Below, piece by piece: positions 1 through 6,547 of a stretch of 32,334 nucleotides of DNA; the stretch's first letter is position 1; each line of letters opens with the position of its first letter. Source of the DNA: an uncultured Lachnospiraceae bacterium (GTDB taxonomy: Bacteria; Bacillota; Clostridia; Lachnospirales; Lachnospiraceae); the NCBI GenBank assembly GCA_948688495.1, contig CAPQSW010000002.1:135149-167482 (forward strand), read 5' to 3'. Both the position numbers and the translations under genes were made by a program. The notes below the pieces were generated by a model. That model made no database searches. It was not told where the DNA came from and worked only from the letters and a program-made list of their open reading frames with translations.

Positions 1-45
1 ATTGTGATATTGTTAATATATTATAATTAAAAATGGAGAATAAAC

Positions 46-915
46 ATGCAGTTAGACGATAAGTTTTTTGAAACAGAAATTCGCTGCGGATACGAAGTTT
101 CAAAGAAGATGAAGAAGGTATGGGCGGTCGAGCTGAATCTTTTGGAATATTTTGATGCTTTATGCCGGGAACATAATTTGAGATATTTTGTAGAGTACGG
201 AACGCTGATTGGCGCTGTCCGCCATCAGGGATTCATCCCATGGGATGATGATATAGACGTTGTCATGTTCCGGGACGATTATGAGAGATTTAAGATAATC
301 GCCCAGGATGCCATTGATTATCCGTATTTTCTTCAAAACAGCTATACAGATGCAATGATATGGAATATTTCAAAACTAAGGGACAGTCGGACGACGGCGA
401 TCGAGTTTCCGGATATATCACCGGAATTTCATCAAGGAATTTTTATAGACATTTTTCCGTTGGATGATGTGCCCGACGGCCAGACTGTAAAGCCGGTAAT
501 TGGCCAGATGCAGCGGGAGATCTGGATGTCAGTGGTAGATGCCAAGGGGCTTTTGGGGCTGCTTGATAAGGGTTATAAGCCGGCCATGGATGCACAAGTC
601 CTTATTGCGCTTACCGACATGCAGCTTCGTGAGCGCATGAAAATATTTGAAGAGTTTAACGCATCCCAGTTTGGGAAATCAACGAAAGTAGATTATATTA
701 CAGATTATTTTGCAGGGGTAGAAAGCGTGCGGCGTGAGTGGTATTCTGATATCGTGTATCTTCCTTTTGAAAATATGATGGTGCCAGCGCCGGTGGGATA
801 TGACCATTTGTTAAAATGCCGTTATGGGGATTATATGACACCAGCGCAGATTCCAAACCTGCACGATGGGATTTTCCTGGATCCGGATAAACCTTATACA
901 AAATACATGAAATAA
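46..915 (+). CDS. LicD-family phosphotransferase
   Basis: 289-residue LicD-family protein. LicD proteins have a nucleotidyltransferase-like fold and move phosphocholine or other phosphodiester groups from a CDP-activated donor onto surface glycans or teichoic acids. The diagnostic block YGTLIGAVRH (51-60) followed by WDDDID (66-71) supplies the acidic metal-binding cluster D67-D69 and D71. The ATG has GGAG about 7 bases upstream. No signal peptide or membrane segment is evident, so it should act on the cytoplasmic side. Its opening (FFE.E.R.G, then KK.WA.EL) closely resembles the N-terminus of the LicD/GT fusion at 13492, so the two LicD modules are paralogs flanking the ribosomal block. No terminator is visible between it and the rpmG promoter, so some read-through is possible. 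Its acceptor and transferred group are unknown; phosphoramidate is one possibility given the island downstream. Confidence 0.85.
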   Translation: MQLDDKFFETEIRCGYEVSKKMKKVWAVELNLLEYFDALCREHNLRYFVEYGTLIGAVRHQGFIPWDDDIDVVMFRDDYERFKIIAQDAIDYPYFLQNSYTDAMIWNISKLRDSRTTAIEFPDISPEFHQGIFIDIFPLDDVPDGQTVKPVIGQMQREIWMSVVDAKGLLGLLDKGYKPAMDAQVLIALTDMQLRERMKIFEEFNASQFGKSTKVDYITDYFAGVESVRREWYSDIVYLPFENMMVPAPVGYDHLLKCRYGDYMTPAQIPNLHDGIFLDPDKPYTKYMK

Positions 916-919
916 ACTA

Positions 920-948
920 TTGACGCTGTTTGCAGATTGTGCTATAGT
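920..948 (+). promoter_or_regulatory. Housekeeping sigma promoter for rpmG-secE-nusG-rplKA
   Basis: TTGACG at 920-925, a 17-base spacer, then TATAGT at 943-948, with TGC directly before the -10 (extended -10). It starts 4 bases after the licD stop, so the ribosomal block has its own promoter. Transcription should begin near 955, giving a leader of about 60 bases that includes a T8 run (971-978). Confidence 0.85.
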
Positions 949-1013
949 AGACTAGCGATGGAAGTAGGTCTTTTTTTTATGCCTAAAATTAGAATTAAGT
1001 GGAGGTGGAAGTT

Positions 1014-1163
1014 GTGCGCACAAAAATTACATTGGCATGTACAGAATGTAAGCAACGTAATTACAACATGACCAAGGATAAGAAAGCCCATCCCGACAGA
1101 ATGGAGACAAAGAAATATTGCCGATTCTGCAGGAAACATACGTTACACAAAGAAACCAAGTAA
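1014..1163 (+). CDS. rpmG: 50S ribosomal protein L33
   Basis: 49-residue L33 of the large ribosomal subunit. The translation begins MRTKITLACTECKQRNY and ends HTLHKETK. It has two Cys pairs, CTEC and CRFC, the zinc-binding (C+) form. I chose the GTG at 1014 because GGAGG lies 8 bases upstream (1001-1005) and the resulting N-terminus fits the family. First gene of the transcription unit rpmG-secE-nusG-rplK-rplA. In many Firmicutes a tRNA-Trp follows rpmG; it is absent here. Confidence 0.95.
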   Translation: MRTKITLACTECKQRNYNMTKDKKAHPDRMETKKYCRFCRKHTLHKETK

Positions 1164-1213
1164 CAATCATAGGACAGAGCGAAGGAAGTGAAAGGTTGGA
1201 CAGATTGTTCACC

Positions 1214-1245
1214 CGCCCCTGTATTTCGGGCGCGAGGAGTGCGCC
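1214..1245 (+). promoter_or_regulatory. Two overlapping, mutually exclusive hairpins before secE
   Basis: CGCCC (1214-1218) can pair with GGGCG (1228-1232). The overlapping GGCGC (1229-1233) can instead pair with GCGCC (1241-1245), which ends just before the secE Shine-Dalgarno AGGAGG (1248-1253). The two stems share bases and cannot form together. Stems are only 5 bp, so this may be chance; no known RNA family is recognised. Confidence 0.3.
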
Positions 1246-1258
1246 ATAGGAGGTAGAA

Positions 1259-1465
1259 ATGGGAGAAACAAAAACAGAAAAAGCTTCAAAGACGAGCTGG
1301 TTCACCGGCCTTAAAGCCGAATTTGACAAAATAATTTGGCCGGACAAAAAATCACTTACCAGACAGACAATAGCAGTTGTTGCTGTTTCCGTTGTCTTGG
1401 GCCTTATCATTGCTGTGATAGATGTATTCATCAAATACGGCGTAGATGCCCTGGTAAATTTATAG
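1259..1465 (+). CDS. secE: Preprotein translocase subunit SecE
   Basis: 68-residue single-span SecE, the small essential subunit that clamps SecY in the protein-export channel. The hallmark amphipathic segment is FDKIIWPDKKSL (about 22-33), followed by one membrane helix (about 38-57, AVVAVSVVLGLIIAVIDVF). The length is typical of Gram-positive SecE, which has one helix rather than the three of E. coli. The ATG has AGGAGG 5 bases upstream. It sits in the conserved place between rpmG and nusG; the nusG Shine-Dalgarno overlaps its stop codon. Confidence 0.95.
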   Translation: MGETKTEKASKTSWFTGLKAEFDKIIWPDKKSLTRQTIAVVAVSVVLGLIIAVIDVFIKYGVDALVNL

Positions 1466-1481
1466 GAGGCGCAGGTGATTT

Positions 1482-1997
1482 ATGGCAGAGGCAAACTGGT
1501 ATGTAGTTCATACCTATTCTGGTTATGAAAAGAAAGTCAAGGAGAACATTGAAAAGACAATTGAGAACCGCCATCTGGAAGATCAGATTCTGGAAGTGCG
1601 GGTTCCCATGCAGAGTGTTGTGGAAATGAAAAACGGTGTGAAAAAGACCGTTGAGAAAAAGATGTTTCCCGGATATGTTCTCATTAACATGGTTATGAAT
1701 GATGATATATGGTATGTGGTTAGAAATACCAGAGGTGTTACCGGGTTTGTTGGTCCGGGATCCAAACCTGTACCGCTCACTGAAGCTGAAATGAGACCAT
1801 TGGGTATTCAAGTTGATAATGTAGTTGTCGATTTTGCGGAAGGTGATTCCATCCGGGTTGTCGGCGGTGTCTGGAAAGATACAGTCGGGATCATCCAGTC
1901 GATGAATCATGGCAAGCAGATGGTGACAATCAATGTTGACTTGTTCGGTCGTGAAACACCGGTTGAAATAAGTTTCACAGATATTAGAAAGTTATAA
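1482..1997 (+). CDS. nusG: Transcription elongation/termination factor NusG
   Basis: 171-residue NusG, which binds the RNA polymerase clamp and modulates pausing, termination and coupling to translation. The NGN domain starts WYVVHTYSGYEKKV (about 6-19) and continues to MFPGYVLI (about 61-68) and RNTRGVTGFVG. The C-terminal KOW domain contains VGGVWKDTVG and ends with the family signature LFGRETPVEI. GGAGG lies 12-16 bases before the ATG. Immediately downstream of secE in the conserved order. Confidence 0.97.
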   Translation: MAEANWYVVHTYSGYEKKVKENIEKTIENRHLEDQILEVRVPMQSVVEMKNGVKKTVEKKMFPGYVLINMVMNDDIWYVVRNTRGVTGFVGPGSKPVPLTEAEMRPLGIQVDNVVVDFAEGDSIRVVGGVWKDTVGIIQSMNHGKQMVTINVDLFGRETPVEISFTDIRKL

Positions 1998-2064
1998 AAG
2001 ATGCGCTTGTTACAGGGATTTACCAAAATGCCTGGATAAGAAATATGTAAGGAGGATTTTCCAA

Positions 2065-2490
2065 ATGGCAAAGAAAGTAGAAGGATATATCAAATTACAA
2101 ATTCCCGCCGGAAAAGCTACACCGGCACCACCAGTTGGACCAGCGCTTGGACAGCATGGTGTAAATATCGTTGAATTTACGAAGCAGTTCAATGCCAAGA
2201 CAGCGGATCAGGGAGATTTAATTATACCGGTAGTAATTACCGTATATACAGACAGAAGTTTTAGTTTTATAACAAAGACGCCGCCTGCTGCTGTATTGAT
2301 TAAGAAAGCATGTAATATTCAGTCTGGTTCCGGAGTACCAAACAAGACGAAGGTAGCAACGATTCCAAAAGCAAAGGTGCAGGAAATTGCAGAGCTGAAA
2401 ATGAAGGATTTGAACGCAGCTTCCCTGGAGGCAGCAATGAGCATGATAGCAGGAACAGCAAGAAGTATGGGTGTTGAAGTAGGAGAATGA
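2065..2490 (+). CDS. rplK: 50S ribosomal protein L11
   Basis: 141-residue L11, which binds the GTPase-associated region of 23S rRNA. The N-terminal domain carries LQIPAGKATPAPPVGPALGQ (12-31), the proline-rich loop that contributes to the thiostrepton-binding site; the C-terminal RNA-binding domain ends GTARSMGVEV. The ATG at 2065 has AAGGAGG upstream. The 67-base spacer after nusG shows no recognisable regulatory RNA to me. Confidence 0.97.
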   Translation: MAKKVEGYIKLQIPAGKATPAPPVGPALGQHGVNIVEFTKQFNAKTADQGDLIIPVVITVYTDRSFSFITKTPPAAVLIKKACNIQSGSGVPNKTKVATIPKAKVQEIAELKMKDLNAASLEAAMSMIAGTARSMGVEVGE

Positions 2491-2557
2491 GGCAACCCGC
2501 ACTTAGCGAAACCGTGGGAGGGGCAGCTCCCGATATTACCACTAGGAGGTTATTAGA

Positions 2558-3250
2558 ATGAAGCGAGGAAAGAAATATGTAGAAGCTGCAAAGGCAATCG
2601 ACAGAACCATGCAGTATGATACAGAAGAAGCAATCAGCCTGGTTAAGAAGGCTGCAGTTGCAAAGTTTGATGAGACAATCGAGGCTCATATCAGAACCGG
2701 TTGTGATGGACGTCATGCAGAGCAGCAGATCCGTGGCGCCGTAGTATTACCGCACGGAACAGGAAAGACCGTCCGGGTTCTGGTTTTTGCAAAGGGCGAC
2801 AAAGTGGACGAGGCAATGGCGGCAGGTGCAGATCATGTTGGAGGAGAGGAACTCATTCCCAAAATCCAGAATGATGGCTGGCTGGATTTTGATGTTGTAG
2901 TTGCTACGCCTGATATGATGGGTGTTGTAGGTCGTTTAGGACGTGTACTTGGACCGAAGGGCCTGATGCCGAACCCCAAAGCAGGAACCGTTACAATGGA
3001 TGTTACCAAGGCTGTAAATGACATCAAAGCTGGTAAGATTGAGTATAGATTAGATAAGACCAATATTATCCATGTGCCAATTGGAAAAGCATCTTTTACA
3101 GAGGAACAATTAGCGGACAACTTCCAGACCCTAATGGGTGCCATCATCAAGGCAAGACCTTCTGCAGTAAAGGGACAGTTTTTGAGAAGTGTTACACTGA
3201 CTCCGACTATGGGGCCAGGTGTAAAGGTCAATGTTGCAAAACTTGTTTAA
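2558..3250 (+). CDS. rplA: 50S ribosomal protein L1
   Basis: 230-residue L1, which builds the L1 stalk and in many bacteria represses its own operon. Family motifs include LPHGTGK (about 64-70), the RLGRVLGPKGLMPNPK segment (about 127-142) and the C-terminal TPTMGPGVKV. AGGAGG precedes the ATG. In the 67-base spacer after rplK there is a small hairpin, GGGAG (2516-2520) with CTCCC (2527-2531), of uncertain meaning. The rplJ promoter begins 8 bases after the rplA stop, so rplA ends the first transcription unit although no terminator separates the units. Confidence 0.97.
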   Translation: MKRGKKYVEAAKAIDRTMQYDTEEAISLVKKAAVAKFDETIEAHIRTGCDGRHAEQQIRGAVVLPHGTGKTVRVLVFAKGDKVDEAMAAGADHVGGEELIPKIQNDGWLDFDVVVATPDMMGVVGRLGRVLGPKGLMPNPKAGTVTMDVTKAVNDIKAGKIEYRLDKTNIIHVPIGKASFTEEQLADNFQTLMGAIIKARPSAVKGQFLRSVTLTPTMGPGVKVNVAKLV

Positions 3251-3257
3251 TATGATG

Positions 3258-3286
3258 TTGACATCTGAAATATATAATGTTATACT
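3258..3286 (+). promoter_or_regulatory. Strong promoter for the L10 leader-rplJ-rplL unit
   Basis: Consensus TTGACA (3258-3263), exactly 17 bases, then TATACT (3281-3286), with TG at 3278-3279 forming an extended -10. Transcription should start near 3293, placing the whole L10 leader in the RNA. Confidence 0.9.
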
Positions 3287-3299
3287 ATATCAGTATTTT

Positions 3300-3430
3300 G
3301 CCGAAGACAGCAGGTGCCATAAGGCGTAACGTATTGGCCTGCCGAGGGAATTTACCAGACGTCAGTCTGGTGATTTTGAAATGATTTTCAAGCCTCTTTG
3401 TCTTTTGGGCAGAGAGGCTTTATTTATGCA
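3300..3430 (+). ncRNA. Ribosomal protein L10 leader with attenuator hairpin
   Basis: A structured 5' leader in the position and with the look of the L10 leader, the RNA bound by L10(L12)4 for feedback control of rplJL. It has a conserved-looking core (AGGTGCCATAAGG... near 3312-3345), a perfect hairpin CCAGAC/GTCTGG with a GTCA loop (3355-3370), and then a long stem: 3390-3402 pairs with 3408-3420 (13 bp including G-U pairs, loop TTTTG) followed by TTTATTT. The last stem is a good intrinsic terminator, which supports an attenuation mechanism. A further hairpin, CGGGCAG/CTGCCCG at 3481-3500, lies nearer the rplJ start. Family assignment is from position and core pattern, not a covariance search. 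Confidence 0.8.
3390..3426 (+). terminator. Intrinsic attenuator terminator in the rplJ leader
   Basis: AAGCCTCTTTGTC (3390-3402) pairs with GGCAGAGAGGCTT (3408-3420); loop TTTTG; the 3' side runs into TTTATTT. It lies upstream of rplJ, so it must be conditional or partly read through. Confidence 0.75.
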
Positions 3431-3532
3431 CAGGCCCGCGTAAGGAAATTTGCTGCTAAGGCGGCGCATGGGGCGTGCGGCGGGCAGAAAATGCTGCCCG
3501 ATAAATATAAATTATAAGGAGGTGCACAATTC

Positions 3533-4024
3533 GTGGCAAAGGTAGAATTAAAGCAGCCGATAGTACAGGAGATTTCTGACAATATCAAGGATGCGCAGTG
3601 TGTTGTTTTGGTAGATTATCGCGGATTGACTGTAGAACAGGATACACAATTGCGTAGGCAGTTGAGAGAAGCTGGCGTTACTTATAAAGTATATAAGAAT
3701 ACTCTGATGAATTTCGCATTCAAGGGAACAGACTTCGAAAGCATGTCTTCCTTGTTGGAAGGACCTAACGCGATTGCTATTTCAAAAGACGATGCAACTG
3801 CACCGGCAAGGCTTCTTGCGAAGTTTGCAAAAACGGCAGATGCATTAGAGTTAAAAGCAGGCGTTGTAGAGGGAACATTCTATGATGCAGATGGGATTAA
3901 AGCAATTGCAGCTGTTCCATCAAGAGAAGAACTGTTGTCCAAGTTCCTTGGAAGCATTCAGTCACCGATTACCAATCTGGCACGTGTTCTTAACCAGATT
4001 GCGGAACAGACCGAAAGCAACTAG
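3533..4024 (+). CDS. rplJ: 50S ribosomal protein L10
   Basis: 163-residue L10, the base of the L7/L12 stalk and the regulator that binds the leader RNA upstream. The N-terminal rRNA-binding domain has VDYRGLTVEQDTQLRRQLRE (28-47) and YKVYKNTL; the C-terminal helix (LARVLNQIAEQ) is the L12 docking site. The start is GTG at 3533, with AAGGAGG about 9 bases upstream; the resulting N-terminus MAKVELKQPIVQEI fits the family. Confidence 0.96.
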   Translation: MAKVELKQPIVQEISDNIKDAQCVVLVDYRGLTVEQDTQLRRQLREAGVTYKVYKNTLMNFAFKGTDFESMSSLLEGPNAIAISKDDATAPARLLAKFAKTADALELKAGVVEGTFYDADGIKAIAAVPSREELLSKFLGSIQSPITNLARVLNQIAEQTESN

Positions 4025-4092
4025 CGATTGGAGAGCCGAAGGCGAAGACAGAATGAAAAATAATAACAATAATAAAACGGAGGTAAACAATA

Positions 4093-4470
4093 ATGGCAAA
4101 GTTAACAACAGAAGAATTTATTGAGGCTATCAAAGAGTTAAGCGTATTAGAGTTAAATGAGTTAGTAAAAGCATGTGAGGAAGAATTTGGCGTATCTGCA
4201 GCAGCAGGCGTTGTAGTTGCAGCAGCAGGCGGCGAAGGAGCAGCAGCAGGTGAAGAAAAGAGCGAGTTCGACGTAGAGTTGACAGAAGTTGGACCGAACA
4301 AGGTTAAGGTTATCAAGGTTGTACGTGAGGTAACTGGATTAGGCCTGAAGGAAGCTAAGGAAGTAGTTGACGGTGCTCCTAAGGTTGTTAAGGAAGGCGC
4401 TGAGAAGGCAGAAGCAGAAGATATCAAGACTAAGTTAGAAGCAGAAGGCGCAAAGGTAACCTTGAAATAA
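4093..4470 (+). CDS. rplL: 50S ribosomal protein L7/L12
   Basis: 125-residue L7/L12, present in several copies in the stalk that recruits translation GTPases. N-terminal dimerisation domain MAKLTTEEFIEAIKEL, an Ala/Gly-rich hinge at about 43-56, and the C-terminal domain with TGLGLKEAKEVVDGAPK. GGAGG precedes the ATG. In most relatives rpoB follows directly; here a strong terminator and a 13-kb accessory stretch intervene. Confidence 0.97.
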   Translation: MAKLTTEEFIEAIKELSVLELNELVKACEEEFGVSAAAGVVVAAAGGEGAAAGEEKSEFDVELTEVGPNKVKVIKVVREVTGLGLKEAKEVVDGAPKVVKEGAEKAEAEDIKTKLEAEGAKVTLK

Positions 4471-4504
4471 TCGTCGCGATTTTGCATTGAGACGTGTAAA
4501 CCAA

Positions 4505-4554
4505 AAGAAACAGACTTAAAGAGAATTTATTTTCTTTAAGTCTGCTTCTTTTCG
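4505..4554 (+). terminator. Intrinsic terminator after rplL
   Basis: CAGACTTAAAGA (4511-4522) pairs perfectly with TCTTTAAGTCTG (4533-4544) around a 10-base loop. The stem extends outwards by five more pairs (4505-4509 with 4546-4550) after one mismatch, and T-rich sequence follows. It separates the ribosomal unit from the accessory island. Confidence 0.9.
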
Positions 4555-4604
4555 TTTATAGGGCGAAAGCCGCATGCTATGATAAAAGATATTTGCTATT
4601 TCTC

Positions 4605-4641
4605 TAATATAATTGTATATATTGTCGAAAATTATAATATA
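4605..4641 (+). promoter_or_regulatory. 37-base AT-rich promoter-like element, copy 1
   Basis: 37 bases that match 6486-6522 at 33 positions by my alignment. The core is TGTCGAAAA flanked by an imperfect AT-rich inverted repeat, and TATAAT lies at 4633-4638, 25 bases before the downstream ATG. No good -35 is visible at normal spacing, so it may be an activator-dependent promoter. Sequence on both sides is much less alike than the element itself. Confidence 0.55.
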
Positions 4642-4663
4642 TGAAAGTGAGGAGGAAGAAGTA

Positions 4664-6448
4664 ATGGCAGTGAGTTTATGTGATGGGATGGCCTATAGGA
4701 TTATGGAAGATGAGATAATAGAGCGTTCACAGGCTTTATCTTTTTTTTTGAATGGACATATAGAGGATGCCTTGTTAGTATATGATAGAGATGGAAAGTA
4801 TTCTGGAATAATCACATATAAGAGTTTATTATATGCTTCTGATATGAATCAGGCAGTAGTCAGGGAAAAATTGGTTTTAGAAGAAGGGAAGGGGGAATGT
4901 TTCTGGGAAAGGGCGCAGAATCTTATACAGGGAAGTAACGATAGTATGCTGCCGGTTTTTAACCGCGATATGGAGCTGTTATATTTTGCCAGGTATAATT
5001 CTGAATTGAATGCGGCTTGGACAAAGCTGTTATATATACAATGGTACGTGGATGAAAATTTATGGAAAAATTTCAAAGGCTATCATAAGCATATCCATTT
5101 TACCGGCGCCATGAGTGATGTGTTGTATTTTTTTAGAAAGTGGCTATGCTCTGTTGGGACAAAAGTGAGTGTGGAGGGAGAGGTATGGAGGTTATTGGGG
5201 ATTGAAGAAGCAGATTATGTCGCGGAAACAGCCAATATTGTGGATGAGGAATGTACATTGCTGGAATCCGTATATGCTTATTATAGGGGTCTAATGGAAG
5301 AAAGTGTGTGTGAAGATGTGGCTGAATTAAAGGAATTGCTGCTAAAACCCTATATATCTGCTGATGCGGAAAAAAGGAAGATTATATTTGAGTTGACCGA
5401 ACATTCTTTTTTTGCAGAAAGCATTAGTGCATTAATCATTTATTATTTACAGCGTGGCGATATTGAGTGTGTGGCGTTGTTTCCAACGTTGGATCGTATT
5501 ATGATTCGAAATCTGGACAATGTAAAGAAAATAGCAGGTATTGTTAAACGGATAGAGAGTTTTGGCGGAAAATGTTATTCCATGCAGGTGCCAAAAGTAT
5601 TGGAACAGGAGTATGATGTCTGTTATTTCTGCAGCGAATATTCTGGCAGCCTGTCTTTAATTAAGGCGAAGTATGTCGTAGGATTGCAGACGACTGCAGT
5701 GTATACCCATATGTATTATGTAAGGGGAAAGTTTGAGGAAGTTTTCTCAGACAAGGCGAGAGGGGAAATTGATTATTTGGTGACATCTGAATTTATTGCT
5801 GATTGGATAGGTGAGAAGAATCAAAAATGGGAAGAAAAGATTTTGGGGTTTGGTTATCCGAAATTAGATACATTATATCAGTCTCTAAGCTCACCAGAGA
5901 TTCCTGAAGAATGGCTTGAGAGAACGAAAGGGAAGAAAGTTTTTTTATTTGTAGTAGATTCTATAAGTGAAGAAATTTGGAACTATTTTTCGGACAGTGC
6001 GGATAATGTATTGATATGGCGTCCGCATCCCATGATAAGGGATCGTATTTCATGGAAAAAAGAAATGGAGAAAAGGAGTAAAATGCATAATGTGATTGTA
6101 GACAAAAGATTGTCTTATTATGCATCCTTTAGATTGTCAGACGCATTGGTTGCAGTGGCGCCTACTTCTGTTACAGTTAATTATTTATATATGGATAAAC
6201 CAGTCTGTATTCTGGATAGTAAAGAACCTTCGGAAGAATTAGCGATAGATTACCGACAGGAAGCATGGTATAAATGCGCTTATATTGCGTTTGGCACGGA
6301 TGATATTTTAGATTTTCTGGAGATGGTTTCCAGGGGAGGAGACAGGAAAAAGGACGAGTTAGAACCATACCGCAAATGTATGGTGAATCATTTTGACGGT
6401 AAGGTGTGTGAAAGAATTTATAATTATTTTGAAGAAAGTATAGAATGA
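4664..6448 (+). CDS. CBS-like / CDP-glycerol glycerophosphotransferase-like protein, paralog 1; candidate phosphoramidate transferase
   Basis: 594-residue cytoplasmic protein with no signal or membrane segment. Residues about 20-115 look like a CBS-type pair: HIEDALLVYDRDGKYSGIIT, then SMLPVFNRDMELLYFARY. The C-terminal half resembles CDP-glycerol:polyglycerolphosphate transferases (TagB/TagF): GLQTTAVYTH, then GFGYPKLD, then WRPHP, then SDALVAVAPTSV...DKPV. The usual WHG and TDYSS motifs are altered, so the substrate is probably not plain CDP-glycerol. The ATG at 4664 has GAGGAGG 8 bases upstream; an in-frame TTG at 4613 has no such site and would put the promoter element inside the gene. 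The next gene is a paralog (about 60% identical by eye). The tandem pair occupies the place of the MeOPN transferases Cj1422/Cj1421 relative to the biosynthetic block. Fold: fairly confident; substrate: inference. Confidence 0.7.
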   Translation: MAVSLCDGMAYRIMEDEIIERSQALSFFLNGHIEDALLVYDRDGKYSGIITYKSLLYASDMNQAVVREKLVLEEGKGECFWERAQNLIQGSNDSMLPVFNRDMELLYFARYNSELNAAWTKLLYIQWYVDENLWKNFKGYHKHIHFTGAMSDVLYFFRKWLCSVGTKVSVEGEVWRLLGIEEADYVAETANIVDEECTLLESVYAYYRGLMEESVCEDVAELKELLLKPYISADAEKRKIIFELTEHSFFAESISALIIYYLQRGDIECVALFPTLDRIMIRNLDNVKKIAGIVKRIESFGGKCYSMQVPKVLEQEYDVCYFCSEYSGSLSLIKAKYVVGLQTTAVYTHMYYVRGKFEEVFSDKARGEIDYLVTSEFIADWIGEKNQKWEEKILGFGYPKLDTLYQSLSSPEIPEEWLERTKGKKVFLFVVDSISEEIWNYFSDSADNVLIWRPHPMIRDRISWKKEMEKRSKMHNVIVDKRLSYYASFRLSDALVAVAPTSVTVNYLYMDKPVCILDSKEPSEELAIDYRQEAWYKCAYIAFGTDDILDFLEMVSRGGDRKKDELEPYRKCMVNHFDGKVCERIYNYFEESIE

Positions 6449-6485
6449 TAAAAATATTTTTTGCATCCTGGGATAACACATAAGG

Positions 6486-6522
6486 TAATATAATGGTATA
6501 TTATGTCGAAAAATATAATATA
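6486..6522 (+). promoter_or_regulatory. 37-base AT-rich promoter-like element, copy 2
   Basis: Second copy of the element at 4605-4641 (33 of 37 positions alike). TATAAT at 6514-6519 is 28 bases before the ATG of the second paralog. The imperfect inverted repeat TATTAT...ATAATA surrounds TGTCGAAAA. It probably drives the second paralog and the phosphoramidate genes downstream, since no later promoter is evident. Confidence 0.55.
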
Positions 6523-6547
6523 CTATTATTTATTCGGAGGCAGAAAA

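Noticed and set aside
1164..1258. tRNA-Trp between rpmG and secE
   Set aside because: I looked for a cloverleaf with a CCA anticodon because it is common here in Firmicutes; the 95 bases contain none.
6450..6461. AAAAATATTTTT as a terminator between the twin genes
   Set aside because: Only A-T pairs and no loop to speak of; too unstable to count as a terminator.
4605..6522. Invertible (phase-variable) promoter
   Set aside because: The two elements are in the same orientation, each is its own short imperfect palindrome, and no recombinase is nearby; a duplicated promoter explains them better.
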